This document shows positions 1-6,297 of a stretch of DNA of 23,230 nt, piece after piece. The stretch covers positions 1 through 23,230 of the forward strand of contig NZ_CAMLOV010000082.1 in NCBI RefSeq assembly GCF_946481715.1. Reading direction: 5' to 3'. Both the position numbers and the translations under genes were made by a program. Source of the stretch: an uncultured Mucilaginibacter sp. Its GTDB lineage: Bacteria > Bacteroidota > Bacteroidia > Sphingobacteriales > Sphingobacteriaceae. The notes under the pieces are model-generated. The model had not been told where the DNA came from and ran no database searches. It was given only the letters and a program-made list of their open reading frames with translations. Position 1 is the stretch's first letter. Each line of letters starts with the position of its first letter.

Positions 1-77
1 TGAATACTGATAAAGAAACACGCATATTTGCGCAAAATTTAATAAAACAGATGCCTTTAAAGGCATACGATATTTAA
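1..77 (+). CDS. C-terminal end of an unidentified upstream gene (5' truncated)
   Basis: A reading frame is open from the left edge of the window (codons in phase with base 3) and stops with TAA at 75-77. The last 24 residues run from NTDKETRIF to MPLKAYDI. It ends 16 bases before rseP on the same strand, so the two are probably co-transcribed. I do not recognise the product from so short a tail. In many Bacteroidetes dxr (isoprenoid synthesis) lies before rseP, but these residues do not look clearly like a Dxr C-terminus, so no name is given. Confidence 0.6.
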   Translation, partial: NTDKETRIFAQNLIKQMPLKAYDI

Positions 78-93
78 AGAGAAATAACAACGA

Positions 94-1431
94 ATGGATA
101 TATTGATCATGGTTGGCCAATTGATACTTGGCCTTTCAATTTTAGTGATACTGCACGAGTTTGGGCATTTTATAGCGGCCCGCGCTTTCGGAATAAAAGT
201 AGAGAAGTTTTACCTGTTTTTTGATGCCTGGAATTTCAGCCTGTTTAAATTTAACTACAAAGGCGTTGAATACGGCATAGGCTGGCTGCCACTTGGCGGC
301 TACGTAAAAATTGCGGGGATGATAGATGAATCGATGGATACCGACCAATTGGCCGGCCCGCCTCAGCCCTATGAGTTCCGCTCTAAACCGGCCTGGCAGC
401 GCCTTATTGTAATGCTTGGCGGTATCATCGTAAACATTATTGTGGGCATCCTTATTTTTTGGGTGCTTACCATTAAATACGGGGAAACCTATATCCCTAA
501 TGCCAGTGCAAAATACGGTATTGTACCGGGTGTTGTGGGCAAAAAAATGGGGCTACAGGCCGGGGATAAAATCACCGCAATAAATGGCAAGCCAATTAAG
601 CGTTTCGACGAATTAAGCAGCTCTAAAATACTGTTGGACAATAGCGTACTAAGCGTAGAACGCGGTACGCAGCACCTTGAGCTAATAGTACCGCCTACCA
701 TCCTTAATGATATAGCCGACCAGGATGGTATTGAAAAATTTATTAGCCGTGTGCCGAGGACAAAATTTAGTGTTGATTCGGTTTACGGAGAATCTAAAAA
801 AGCGGGGCTTGTTAAAGGCGACAGTATTATAGCGGTAAACGATAAACCGGTGGCCTTCTTTGACGAATTGCAGGGCGTATTGCAGGCAAATAAAAACAAG
901 CCGGTAACGCTATCTGTAAAGCGCAAAGACACCGTACTGGCTTTAACCGTTAAGGTTGATACAACCGGGAAAATTGGTTTTGCCAGGCCGAAAAAAGAAG
1001 TTATACCCGAAATGACTACCGTAAAGTATGGCTTTTTTGCTTCGTTTCCCGTTGGCGCAGAACGGGCATGGGATATGTTTAAAAGCAATGCGAAAGGCAT
1101 CAAGAAGATATTTACGGGGCAGGTTAAAGCAACCAACGCAGTGGCCAGCCCTATTGCCATAGCCCAAATGTTTGGCGGCACGGTTGAATGGATCCGTTTT
1201 TGGAGCCTGGTGGGCTTCTTATCAATGGTGTTGGCATTAACCAACCTACTGCCTATCCCGGGCCTGGATGGCGGGCACACTATGTTCCTGCTTATCGAAA
1301 TGATTAAAGGCAAACCGCTTAGCGACAAGTTTTTGGAACGTGCACAGATAGTTGGTTTTGTATTGCTTATTTCGCTAATGGTTTTTGCCTTTGGCAACGA
1401 TATAGTGAAGAATATAATGAAGCATAAATAA
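94..1431 (+). CDS. rseP: RIP metalloprotease RseP (site-2 protease)
   Basis: Inner-membrane zinc protease of the M50B family, which cuts transmembrane segments of membrane-bound regulators such as anti-sigma factors and clears remnant signal peptides. The zinc-binding HEFGH motif is at residues 21-25 in the first membrane helix. The second active-site motif, LDGG, is at 391-394 inside the conserved segment NLLPIPGLDGGH. Two PDZ-like domains lie between them, at about 130-200 and 230-295. Membrane segments are at about 5-25, 100-127, 370-390 and 420-440. The length of 445 residues is normal. The start at 94 places HEFGH at its usual distance from the N-terminus, and no strong Shine-Dalgarno site is present, as is usual in Bacteroidetes. 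No sigma/anti-sigma pair is near, so its substrates here are unknown. Confidence 0.96.
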   Translation: MDILIMVGQLILGLSILVILHEFGHFIAARAFGIKVEKFYLFFDAWNFSLFKFNYKGVEYGIGWLPLGGYVKIAGMIDESMDTDQLAGPPQPYEFRSKPAWQRLIVMLGGIIVNIIVGILIFWVLTIKYGETYIPNASAKYGIVPGVVGKKMGLQAGDKITAINGKPIKRFDELSSSKILLDNSVLSVERGTQHLELIVPPTILNDIADQDGIEKFISRVPRTKFSVDSVYGESKKAGLVKGDSIIAVNDKPVAFFDELQGVLQANKNKPVTLSVKRKDTVLALTVKVDTTGKIGFARPKKEVIPEMTTVKYGFFASFPVGAERAWDMFKSNAKGIKKIFTGQVKATNAVASPIAIAQMFGGTVEWIRFWSLVGFLSMVLALTNLLPIPGLDGGHTMFLLIEMIKGKPLSDKFLERAQIVGFVLLISLMVFAFGNDIVKNIMKHK

Positions 1432-1469
1432 AATTAAAGCCCTACAAAAGGGGCATTAAGATTAATTAT

Positions 1470-1502
1470 AAAGGCCACAGAGATTTTTCTTTGTGGCCTT
1501 TG
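1470..1502 (+). terminator. Hairpin between convergent rseP and the RibD-like gene
   Basis: AAAGGCCACAGAG at 1470-1482 pairs with CTTTGTGGCCTTT at about 1489-1501, broken only by one G-U wobble, with a short T-rich loop. It lies about 40 bases after the rseP stop and before the 3' end of the opposing gene at 1613, so it may stop transcription from both sides. No long T-run follows the stem. Confidence 0.55.
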
Positions 1503-1560
1503 TGTTTGTAAATATGCCGATGCTTAGTGGTCTTCGTGGTAAAGAAACGACGTATTTAGA
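1490..1560. repeat. Degenerate CTTTGTGG/CTTCGTGG intergenic repeat
   Basis: Units of the type CTTTGTGGCC, CTTTGTG, CTTAGTGGTC and CTTCGTGGTA follow one another in this non-coding stretch. It looks like an eroded copy of a short-period intergenic repeat. A related stretch in the opposite sense (CACAGAAAACACAGG, AACCACAGA) is found near 3420-3455. Function unknown. Confidence 0.4.
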
Positions 1561-1612
1561 TAGCATTTGAAGGATACGTATCAAGCCGTGTTAAAAGCAG
1601 ACGAGCGTGCCG

Positions 1613-2197
1613 CTATTGTTTATCCACTATATAATTCAATTCAGTAACCCCGGAAGTAAATTGCCGGGTGGTGGGCAATAATTTCAGGTTTATCCTGTCG
1701 CTAAGGCCCGCAAACAATGGGATGCCTTGCCCAAGAATAATGGGGTTTACAAACAGCCAGTAGCCGTCAATTAAACCAAGCTGCATCAATGCATGGGTTG
1801 CTGTTGGGCTGCCAAAAATCAAGATCTCTTCACTCCCCCCTTTAGCCGATTGCTTTATCTCATTTATCCTATCAGCAATATTGCCGCTAATAATTGTTGT
1901 GTTAGCAATATCCGCATCTTTCATTGTATCTGATAAAACAACTTTGTGTACGTTGGCATACCACTTAGCGTGTTCAATATCGTGCCGGCTCGCCCCCGGC
2001 TTGTTTCCCGCAGTAGGCCAATAACTTTCCATCATATCATAAGTTACCCGGCCATACAATGCAGTATCGCCTTCACTGATGCGCTTACCCACATAGCTAA
2101 AAATTTCTTCATCCACCTTAACCCAGTTCAATTCTCCGTTAAGTGTTGCTACAAAACCATCGAGCGATATGTGCATAAATGAAATTACTTTTTTCAT
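1613..2197 (-). CDS. Dihydrofolate reductase family protein (RibD C-terminal-like)
   Basis: A 194-residue cytoplasmic protein of the RibD_C/YyaP-like reductase fold. The N-terminus MKKVISFMHISLDGFVA is typical of the family (the S-LDG signature at 11-14). LYGRVTYDMMESYWP at about 47-61 corresponds to the conserved nucleotide-binding region, IFGSPTATHALMQLGLIDGYWL to the second NADPH-binding segment, and NPIILGQGIPLF to the C-terminal core. Stand-alone members are mostly uncharacterised NAD(P)H-dependent reductases, and the true substrate is not known. It lies 47 bases downstream of the DUF4199 gene on the same strand and is probably the last gene of that unit. No link to folate or riboflavin genes is visible. 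Confidence 0.85.
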   Translation of the reverse strand: MKKVISFMHISLDGFVATLNGELNWVKVDEEIFSYVGKRISEGDTALYGRVTYDMMESYWPTAGNKPGASRHDIEHAKWYANVHKVVLSDTMKDADIANTTIISGNIADRINEIKQSAKGGSEEILIFGSPTATHALMQLGLIDGYWLFVNPIILGQGIPLFAGLSDRINLKLLPTTRQFTSGVTELNYIVDKQ

Positions 2198-2244
2198 ATA
2201 GTTCTGATTTTTTATACCGTTGTTGGAATTTTGTTACCTGATAA

Positions 2245-2784
2245 TTATACGGTTGCCAACTGCCCTTCCTTATATTTCTTTTGCAGTACCAGCGCTGTAA
2301 TGAGCGGTACCAGGATTGCGATGGGTGATATTTCCATATAGGTGACTAATATAACCCCCGCCGGGGTGCGGTAAATTTCTTTTGCCTGTGCTATTTCCGC
2401 TCGCTTTTTTGCAAGGTCGGCAGGGCTTAATCCGCTATGCTGCGCTTTTTCTAAGGCAGCGGCCGAAAATTTCTCCATAAAGTCGGGGATGAACAGGTAA
2501 TAATCTATCACCCATACCACCACGTAACAGGTAGATGCAACAAGCGACATCAGGAAGGCTATTTTTAATGCCTGGCCAAACGAGATGAAGCCGCCGTTGA
2601 ATTTATCGCGGTAGTTTTTTACCCCTACATACACCAACGAAAACGACATGAGCATACCTGCGTAGCCCAGCCACATGTTGCCCTCAAACTTACCGGTGCT
2701 ATAACACCAGCCAATACTGCAAACGGTAAATGCCGACACGAGCAGCCCGCTTATTATACCAAATACCCATACATTTCTTTTCAT
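2245..2784 (-). CDS. DUF4199 family membrane protein
   Basis: A 179-residue integral membrane protein. Four hydrophobic helices are visible at about residues 6-28, 38-56, 72-98 and 143-167. Between helices three and four lies a charged, alanine-rich stretch (about 104-138) likely to be soluble. The NGGFISFGQALKIAFLMSL segment around helix three is the conserved core by which I assign DUF4199, a family common in Bacteroidetes with no known function. The gene follows a membrane-anchored LuxR-type regulator by 114 bases. That gap contains two palindromes, so the regulator may control this gene. Confidence 0.8.
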   Translation of the reverse strand: MKRNVWVFGIISGLLVSAFTVCSIGWCYSTGKFEGNMWLGYAGMLMSFSLVYVGVKNYRDKFNGGFISFGQALKIAFLMSLVASTCYVVVWVIDYYLFIPDFMEKFSAAALEKAQHSGLSPADLAKKRAEIAQAKEIYRTPAGVILVTYMEISPIAILVPLITALVLQKKYKEGQLATV

Positions 2785-2825
2785 ATTTGTTGTTTTAGAA
2801 TTTATGGCTCAAAAGTGATTTTTAC

Positions 2826-2839
2826 CGGGATATTTCCCG
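2826..2839. repeat. CGGGA-TATT-TCCCG inverted repeat upstream of DUF4199 gene
   Basis: A perfect 5-bp stem with a 4-base loop, 42-55 bases upstream of the DUF4199 start codon. It could be an operator half of a regulatory site or a leader hairpin. Chance is not excluded for so short a stem. Confidence 0.3.
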
Positions 2840-2876
2840 TCATACTTTAGGGTGATTTTGCAAATATTGCTCTTTT

Positions 2877-2892
2877 TCACACAAAAGTGTGA
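2877..2892. repeat. TCACAC-AAAA-GTGTGA palindrome after the LuxR gene stop
   Basis: A 6-bp perfect inverted repeat with a 4-base A spacer, just beyond the stop codon of the LuxR-type regulator (2899-2901). In the direction of that gene the stem is followed by AAAAAG rather than a T-run, so it is not a classical terminator for it. An operator role upstream of the DUF4199 gene is the alternative. Confidence 0.35.
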
Positions 2893-2898
2893 TCATTT

Positions 2899-3363
2899 TT
2901 ACGGGATGAGGCTAAGGCGCTTCGCCTTCTCAATGGCCTGTGTACGGCGCTGTACCTCCAGCTTTTCAAACACTTTGGAGGAATGCGTTTTGATGGTATT
3001 GAGCGATACAAACAGTTGCCCGGCAATTTGCTGGTTACTTAAGCCCTGGGCCATTAGTTGCAATACTTCCAGTTCGCGGTTGCTTATGCCGAGTTTATTT
3101 AGCTGAGCCTTATCGAGTACAAATTCGGTGGAATTTACGAAAACTTGTTTTTCTATGGTGATGGTTTTGGGCTTGCCCAGCTTTAATGCCAGCCAAATGC
3201 CAAGCCCCGTAAAAATAAGCGCCATAAAACCGGCGTATATTTCAAACCCGTGGGCAAGGATGATAAACCGCCACTCCAGCCACTTCATCAGCAACAATAA
3301 AGCAGCCAGCGACACGCCGTAAATTATTACAGACCTATACTTCGCCAGGTAATTCGCCGTCAT
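2899..3363 (-). CDS. Membrane-anchored LuxR-type transcriptional regulator
   Basis: A 154-residue protein with two N-terminal membrane helices (about 11-28 and 42-61) followed by a short linker and a C-terminal LuxR/GerE helix-turn-helix at about 90-150. SNRELEVLQLMAQGLSNQQIA and VSLNTIKTHSSKVFEKL are the conserved parts. There is no receiver domain, so it is not a classical response regulator. The DNA-binding domain is tethered to the inner membrane, and the signal could be sensed by the helices or by a partner such as the DUF4199 protein downstream. It is first in a probable three-gene unit with the DUF4199 and RibD-like genes. A good Bacteroidetes-type promoter lies just upstream. Confidence 0.85.
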   Translation of the reverse strand: MTANYLAKYRSVIIYGVSLAALLLLMKWLEWRFIILAHGFEIYAGFMALIFTGLGIWLALKLGKPKTITIEKQVFVNSTEFVLDKAQLNKLGISNRELEVLQLMAQGLSNQQIAGQLFVSLNTIKTHSSKVFEKLEVQRRTQAIEKAKRLSLIP

Positions 3364-3388
3364 GTGGTTAAAAATGCTGATTGTTTTT

Positions 3389-3419
3389 TAAAAGTATGAA
3401 AATGCCGGGTTAAAGCAAA
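3389..3419 (-). promoter_or_regulatory. Candidate Bacteroidetes promoter for the LuxR-type gene
   Basis: Read on the minus strand the sequence is TTTG, 19 bases, then TACTTTTA. This fits the Bacteroidetes sigma-A pattern TTTG-N19-21-TAnnTTTG with one mismatch in the last position. Transcription would begin around 3380, giving a leader of about 20 bases. Confidence 0.5.
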
Positions 3420-3663
3420 ACACAGAAAACACAGGTGCAAATTAACCACAGATTTTTGAAGAAAAACACCGATTTTACTCCGAAAAACGCCGGAATTCGG
3501 GTGTTTCACTTTGGTGTTTCACCTGCTGTTTTTCGGTTTGGTTAATTTTATATAATTAACTGTTTATAAACTAATTACATAGATTATATAAAGCACAGGG
3601 ATGTTCCAAAGTGTTCCACTAAAAAACACAAATATTTGACAGTCAGAATAATACATTTTCAGG

Positions 3664-3688
3664 GTGTTCCACATTAAAAGTGGAACAC
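3664..3688 (-). terminator. Hairpin after the partner-switching operon
   Basis: GTGTTCCAC (3664-3672) and GTGGAACAC (3680-3688) form a perfect 9-bp stem with a 7-base loop, directly after the stop codon of the ATPase gene. No T-run follows on the minus strand, so it may be an RNA 3'-end stabiliser or an operator-like element rather than a classical intrinsic terminator. Confidence 0.5.
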
Positions 3689-4243
3689 TTAAGCACCGTT
3701 GGTAAGCGTAATTGTGGCAATAAATTTATTTGCACAGGTATCAATATCAAATTCGTAGCTGAACGTATTGCAGGCGCGTGCAATGATCATCAACCCAAAA
3801 TGCTCGGGAAGAGATTCGATTGCCAGCCCCCTGTCATCAGCCTCCTCAACAAGGAATTGTACACAGCAATTGCTTTTTATAACGCCGTTTAGGTTAGCGG
3901 TACCATCGCTATAAATGCATATCGTACGGCCACTTTGGTGATTTCCCGGGAGTGGCCATTCGTATTTTATACCTCCGCTGTAAATTTTAAGCGTATTTCC
4001 TTTGTCTGATTTTATGATAGTGATCTTATCAGCAGATACCGCAACCTGAATGTTGTTTTGCTCCCCTCCGCTATGTTTTAAGGAGTTGGTAAGCAGTTCC
4101 ATCAAAATTAGTTTTAATTTACCTACCAATGCCTCATTTACTCGCGCATCCTGCCGTAAAAAATCAATAACATCCATCGTGAGCGGATAAAGTTCGCCCG
4201 CTGTGTTATCAAATACAAAGCTTTTTGAAAGCGCATCAGCCAT
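3689..4243 (-). CDS. GHKL-type ATPase, anti-sigma-factor-kinase-like (RsbW/SpoIIAB-like)
   Basis: A 184-residue cytoplasmic protein. The N-box ELLTNSLKHSGG has E49 and N53 in the places of the catalytic Glu and the Mg-binding Asn of the SpoIIAB/RsbW family. FGLMIIARACNTFSYEF near the C-terminus resembles the G2 region. Between them the usual D-x-G-x-G box is not clear, and an extra segment of about 70 residues (about 80-150) is present, so nucleotide binding may be atypical. It is the last gene of a four-gene operon, 5 bases after the STAS gene. By family knowledge such kinases bind and phosphorylate the STAS partner and sequester a target, either a sigma factor or another protein. No sigma-factor gene is near. 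Confidence 0.72.
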   Translation of the reverse strand: MADALSKSFVFDNTAGELYPLTMDVIDFLRQDARVNEALVGKLKLILMELLTNSLKHSGGEQNNIQVAVSADKITIIKSDKGNTLKIYSGGIKYEWPLPGNHQSGRTICIYSDGTANLNGVIKSNCCVQFLVEEADDRGLAIESLPEHFGLMIIARACNTFSYEFDIDTCANKFIATITLTNGA

Positions 4244-4248
4244 ATCAT

Positions 4249-4587
4249 TTAACTTTTGCGTGCCAGGGCGTTATCCGGGCTATCAAATATCTTAAACGCC
4301 TTATCCAGTCGTATTAGCTGAAAAAGCCCCAAAATGTCCTTGTTTAAACCTGCTACTACTATCTCGGCCCCGCAGGAAATAGCGTGTTTAAGCGATGATA
4401 CAAGGGCACCTAAAAAAGAACTATCCACATATAGTACATCCGCAAAATTCACTACAATATATTTGTTACCGCTATCTATCAGTGCAAACAGCTCGTTTTT
4501 AAAATCCTCAGATACCGTTAAGTTAGCCTCGCTAACTTTTATAGTTGACACCAGCGCTGCGGGGTGAGTTTGGTTTTGTAAAATCAT
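4249..4587 (-). CDS. STAS-domain anti-anti-sigma factor (RsbV/SpoIIAA-like)
   Basis: A 112-residue single STAS domain. VNFADVLYVDSSFLGALVSSLK contains the conserved D-S-S/T-x-L-G signature. Ser56 or Ser57 (after D55) aligns with the serine phosphorylated in SpoIIAA and RsbV. I chose the ATG at 4587 rather than the in-frame ATG 11 codons upstream because it overlaps the TAA stop of the preceding phosphatase gene (TAATG). This is a common sign of translational coupling, and it also gives the standard STAS length. The expected cycle is phosphorylation by the ATPase encoded next and dephosphorylation by the SpoIIE-type phosphatase encoded before it. Confidence 0.88.
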   Translation of the reverse strand: MILQNQTHPAALVSTIKVSEANLTVSEDFKNELFALIDSGNKYIVVNFADVLYVDSSFLGALVSSLKHAISCGAEIVVAGLNKDILGLFQLIRLDKAFKIFDSPDNALARKS

Positions 4588-5726
4588 TAGCTTGTTTTTT
4601 GTAAATATATTAGGCTGCAATCATCAATATGCTCCGTAGTTTTCGCTGAGAGAAAGGCACCCTTTTTAAAATCGGCAAACGGGCTGCCCAAATATGGGGT
4701 TATAGCGTCAACAAACGAGTTATAATCCGTCTTCTTCCCTTCCACAGTTTCCGCATCAATCAAGCCATCAGTCAGCATAAAAAGTTGATCGCCAGCGTTT
4801 AATTTGATCTCTATCTCATCAAAATCCCCATCCGGCATCAGTCCAAGCAACATGCCTGAGGAACGAACCTGCCGCAGGCCCTTATTCAAAATATCGTAAT
4901 ATAACAAAGGCAGATCCCCGGCACCGGAGTATTTTATCGTGGCTAATTCTGTATCAATCAGCACCAGCGAAAGGCTCGACAATACGTCACTCACAACCGG
5001 ATCGTGGTACAGCACCGAATTAATCTTCTGTAGTATGCTTTTTGTTGAGAAGTTACCCTCGGCAATGCAAATACGCACCGCAGCACGTATATAGCTCAAA
5101 AACCCGAACGAAAAGTACCAGGCGGCCCATTTTTTCCCCATTACATCGCCCAAAACAATAAAGGTGTAGCGCTCATCTATTTTAATAAAATCTATAAAAT
5201 CGCCCCCCGGGTAATTCTGGAAAGGCTTGTGCCAAAAATCAACTTCAAAACCCTTTACCTTGGGTATTTTTTTTGGTACCGAGTGTAGGTTGAGTGCCAT
5301 AGCGGCTTTACTCAATTCCTTTAGTGTACGTTCGTGCTGCTCGCGCACAGTGTTCAAAAAGTTATTTATTTTGCTAACGACGACCGGTACAGGTGTGTCT
5401 TTCAGGATGTAGTCTACTGCTTCCAGGTTAATACCTTCAAGCATTACATCGTTATCCACCTCACTGGTAAGGAACATAAAAGGAATATCTTTAAAATCGG
5501 TCTCCATTAGCCCCTGCCGAAACTCGAAGCCGTTAACGTCGGGCATATGGTAATCTGATAGGATAACATCAGGCCGCTCCTGTTTTAGCAGCTCCATGGC
5601 ATGTACTGCAGAGTTGGCTTTCATGCATCCGAATCCTTCCTTTGCAAGTGCCCTGCCCATCATTTCCAGCACCAGGGGGTTATCATCAACTAATAAAATC
5701 TTTTTAGAAACCGGCATGCGTATCAT
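4587..5726 (-). CDS. Response regulator with SpoIIE/PP2C phosphatase output domain
   Basis: A 379-residue two-domain protein. The receiver domain (about 7-125) has the acidic pair D14/D15, the phospho-acceptor D58, T87 and K109, so it should accept phosphate from a histidine kinase. A helical linker (about 126-155) leads to a PP2C-type SpoIIE domain (about 158-377) with likely metal ligands D176 (GGDF), D194 (GDVMGKK), D320 (LTDG) and D369 (DDCS). The expected role is phosphorylation-controlled dephosphorylation of the STAS protein encoded next, as in RsbU/RsbP-type systems. It overlaps the upstream membrane-protein gene by 4 bases (ATGA) and the STAS gene by one base. No cognate histidine kinase is encoded in the window. 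Confidence 0.92.
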   Translation of the reverse strand: MIRMPVSKKILLVDDNPLVLEMMGRALAKEGFGCMKANSAVHAMELLKQERPDVILSDYHMPDVNGFEFRQGLMETDFKDIPFMFLTSEVDNDVMLEGINLEAVDYILKDTPVPVVVSKINNFLNTVREQHERTLKELSKAAMALNLHSVPKKIPKVKGFEVDFWHKPFQNYPGGDFIDFIKIDERYTFIVLGDVMGKKWAAWYFSFGFLSYIRAAVRICIAEGNFSTKSILQKINSVLYHDPVVSDVLSSLSLVLIDTELATIKYSGAGDLPLLYYDILNKGLRQVRSSGMLLGLMPDGDFDEIEIKLNAGDQLFMLTDGLIDAETVEGKKTDYNSFVDAITPYLGSPFADFKKGAFLSAKTTEHIDDCSLIYLQKTS

Positions 5727-6226
5727 TTAATGGGCCTGCGTTTTAACACAGCGCTCAAAAACAAATATACGCCTGTAAAAACAATAAGCAGCGATATGAT
5801 ATCCATTAAGGTTACGCCATCGTTGTCATTAAAATAAAACACCGTAAACATCTCGAAATAAGGGGGTGCAGGCATAATGATCATGGCCATTCCCAGCGTT
5901 ATCATAATAACGCCTATTATCACCACAACGCCTTTTTTTATGCGCTCGTGCGTAATAAATTTTTTAGCCACCACGCTATCCAACTGGTGTTGCGATAGCA
6001 AATACTCAAAGTTATTCAGTAATTCCAACCTGTCTTTTCCTGTGTCTAACTCCTTAAAAGCTTCTATCTTTTGCGGTAGTGAGGCTTCATCAAATGCATG
6101 CAGCACCTTTTGTTGTATGGCTTTTGCACGGCTTGCATCTATCACGCCCTTTTGGAGTAAAACAATTAGCTCCTCTGCTTTAAATTCAAGCATGGCGGCG
6201 TCATCTATAACTTGTTTGCTCTCCAA
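5723..6226 (-). CDS. Two-helix membrane protein of unknown function, first gene of partner-switching operon
   Basis: Up to 167 residues. The first 95 are charged and helix-forming (EFKAEELIVLLQKGVIDASRAKAIQQK), followed by two membrane helices at about 98-119 and 141-162 joined by a short loop (PAPPYFEMFTVFYFNDNDG). This predicts a cytoplasmic N-terminal domain on a membrane hairpin. The longest frame begins with TTG at 6226; the first ATG in frame is at 6193 (residue 12), and neither has a clear ribosome site. I do not recognise a named family. Its 4-base overlap with the phosphatase gene suggests a sensor, anchor or scaffold for the signalling module. Confidence 0.75.
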   Translation of the reverse strand: MESKQVIDDAAMLEFKAEELIVLLQKGVIDASRAKAIQQKVLHAFDEASLPQKIEAFKELDTGKDRLELLNNFEYLLSQHQLDSVVAKKFITHERIKKGVVVIIGVIMITLGMAMIIMPAPPYFEMFTVFYFNDNDGVTLMDIISLLIVFTGVYLFLSAVLKRRPIK

Positions 6227-6297
6227 TGGATTAATTACTTATAAAATGGTTAACTTTTATTAATATTATAGCGTAAAACATACAATACTTAATTTGC

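Larger units (their letters stand above)
3364..3688. other. Intergenic region of 325 bases with repeated GTGTTYCAC motifs
   Basis: Non-coding stretch between the 5' end of the LuxR-type gene and the 3' end of the partner-switching operon. Apart from the LuxR-gene promoter it holds a degenerate CACAGA-type repeat (about 3420-3490). It also holds copies of GTGTTTCAC at 3501-3509 and 3514-3522, ATGTTCCAA at 3601-3609, and GTGTTCCAC at 3611-3619 and 3664-3672, with an inverted copy at 3680-3688. The segment 3535-3600 is very AT-rich. No convincing open reading frame or RNA gene was seen. Confidence 0.5.

Noticed and set aside
783..1397. 204-codon open frame on the minus strand
   Set aside because: Entirely antisense to rseP, low-complexity composition, no family features; a shadow frame.
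94..1431. rseP as part of an extracytoplasmic sigma factor cluster
   Set aside because: No sigma factor, anti-sigma factor or DegS-like protease gene is found nearby.
2899..3363. Two-component response regulator
   Set aside because: No receiver domain is present; the N-terminus is two membrane helices.
3501..3688. CRISPR array
   Set aside because: The 9-base repeats are too short, irregularly spaced and there are no cas genes.
4588..4620. Upstream ATG extending the STAS protein to 123 residues
   Set aside because: The extension lies inside the phosphatase coding end. The ATG at 4587 overlaps the stop codon (TAATG) and gives the normal STAS length.
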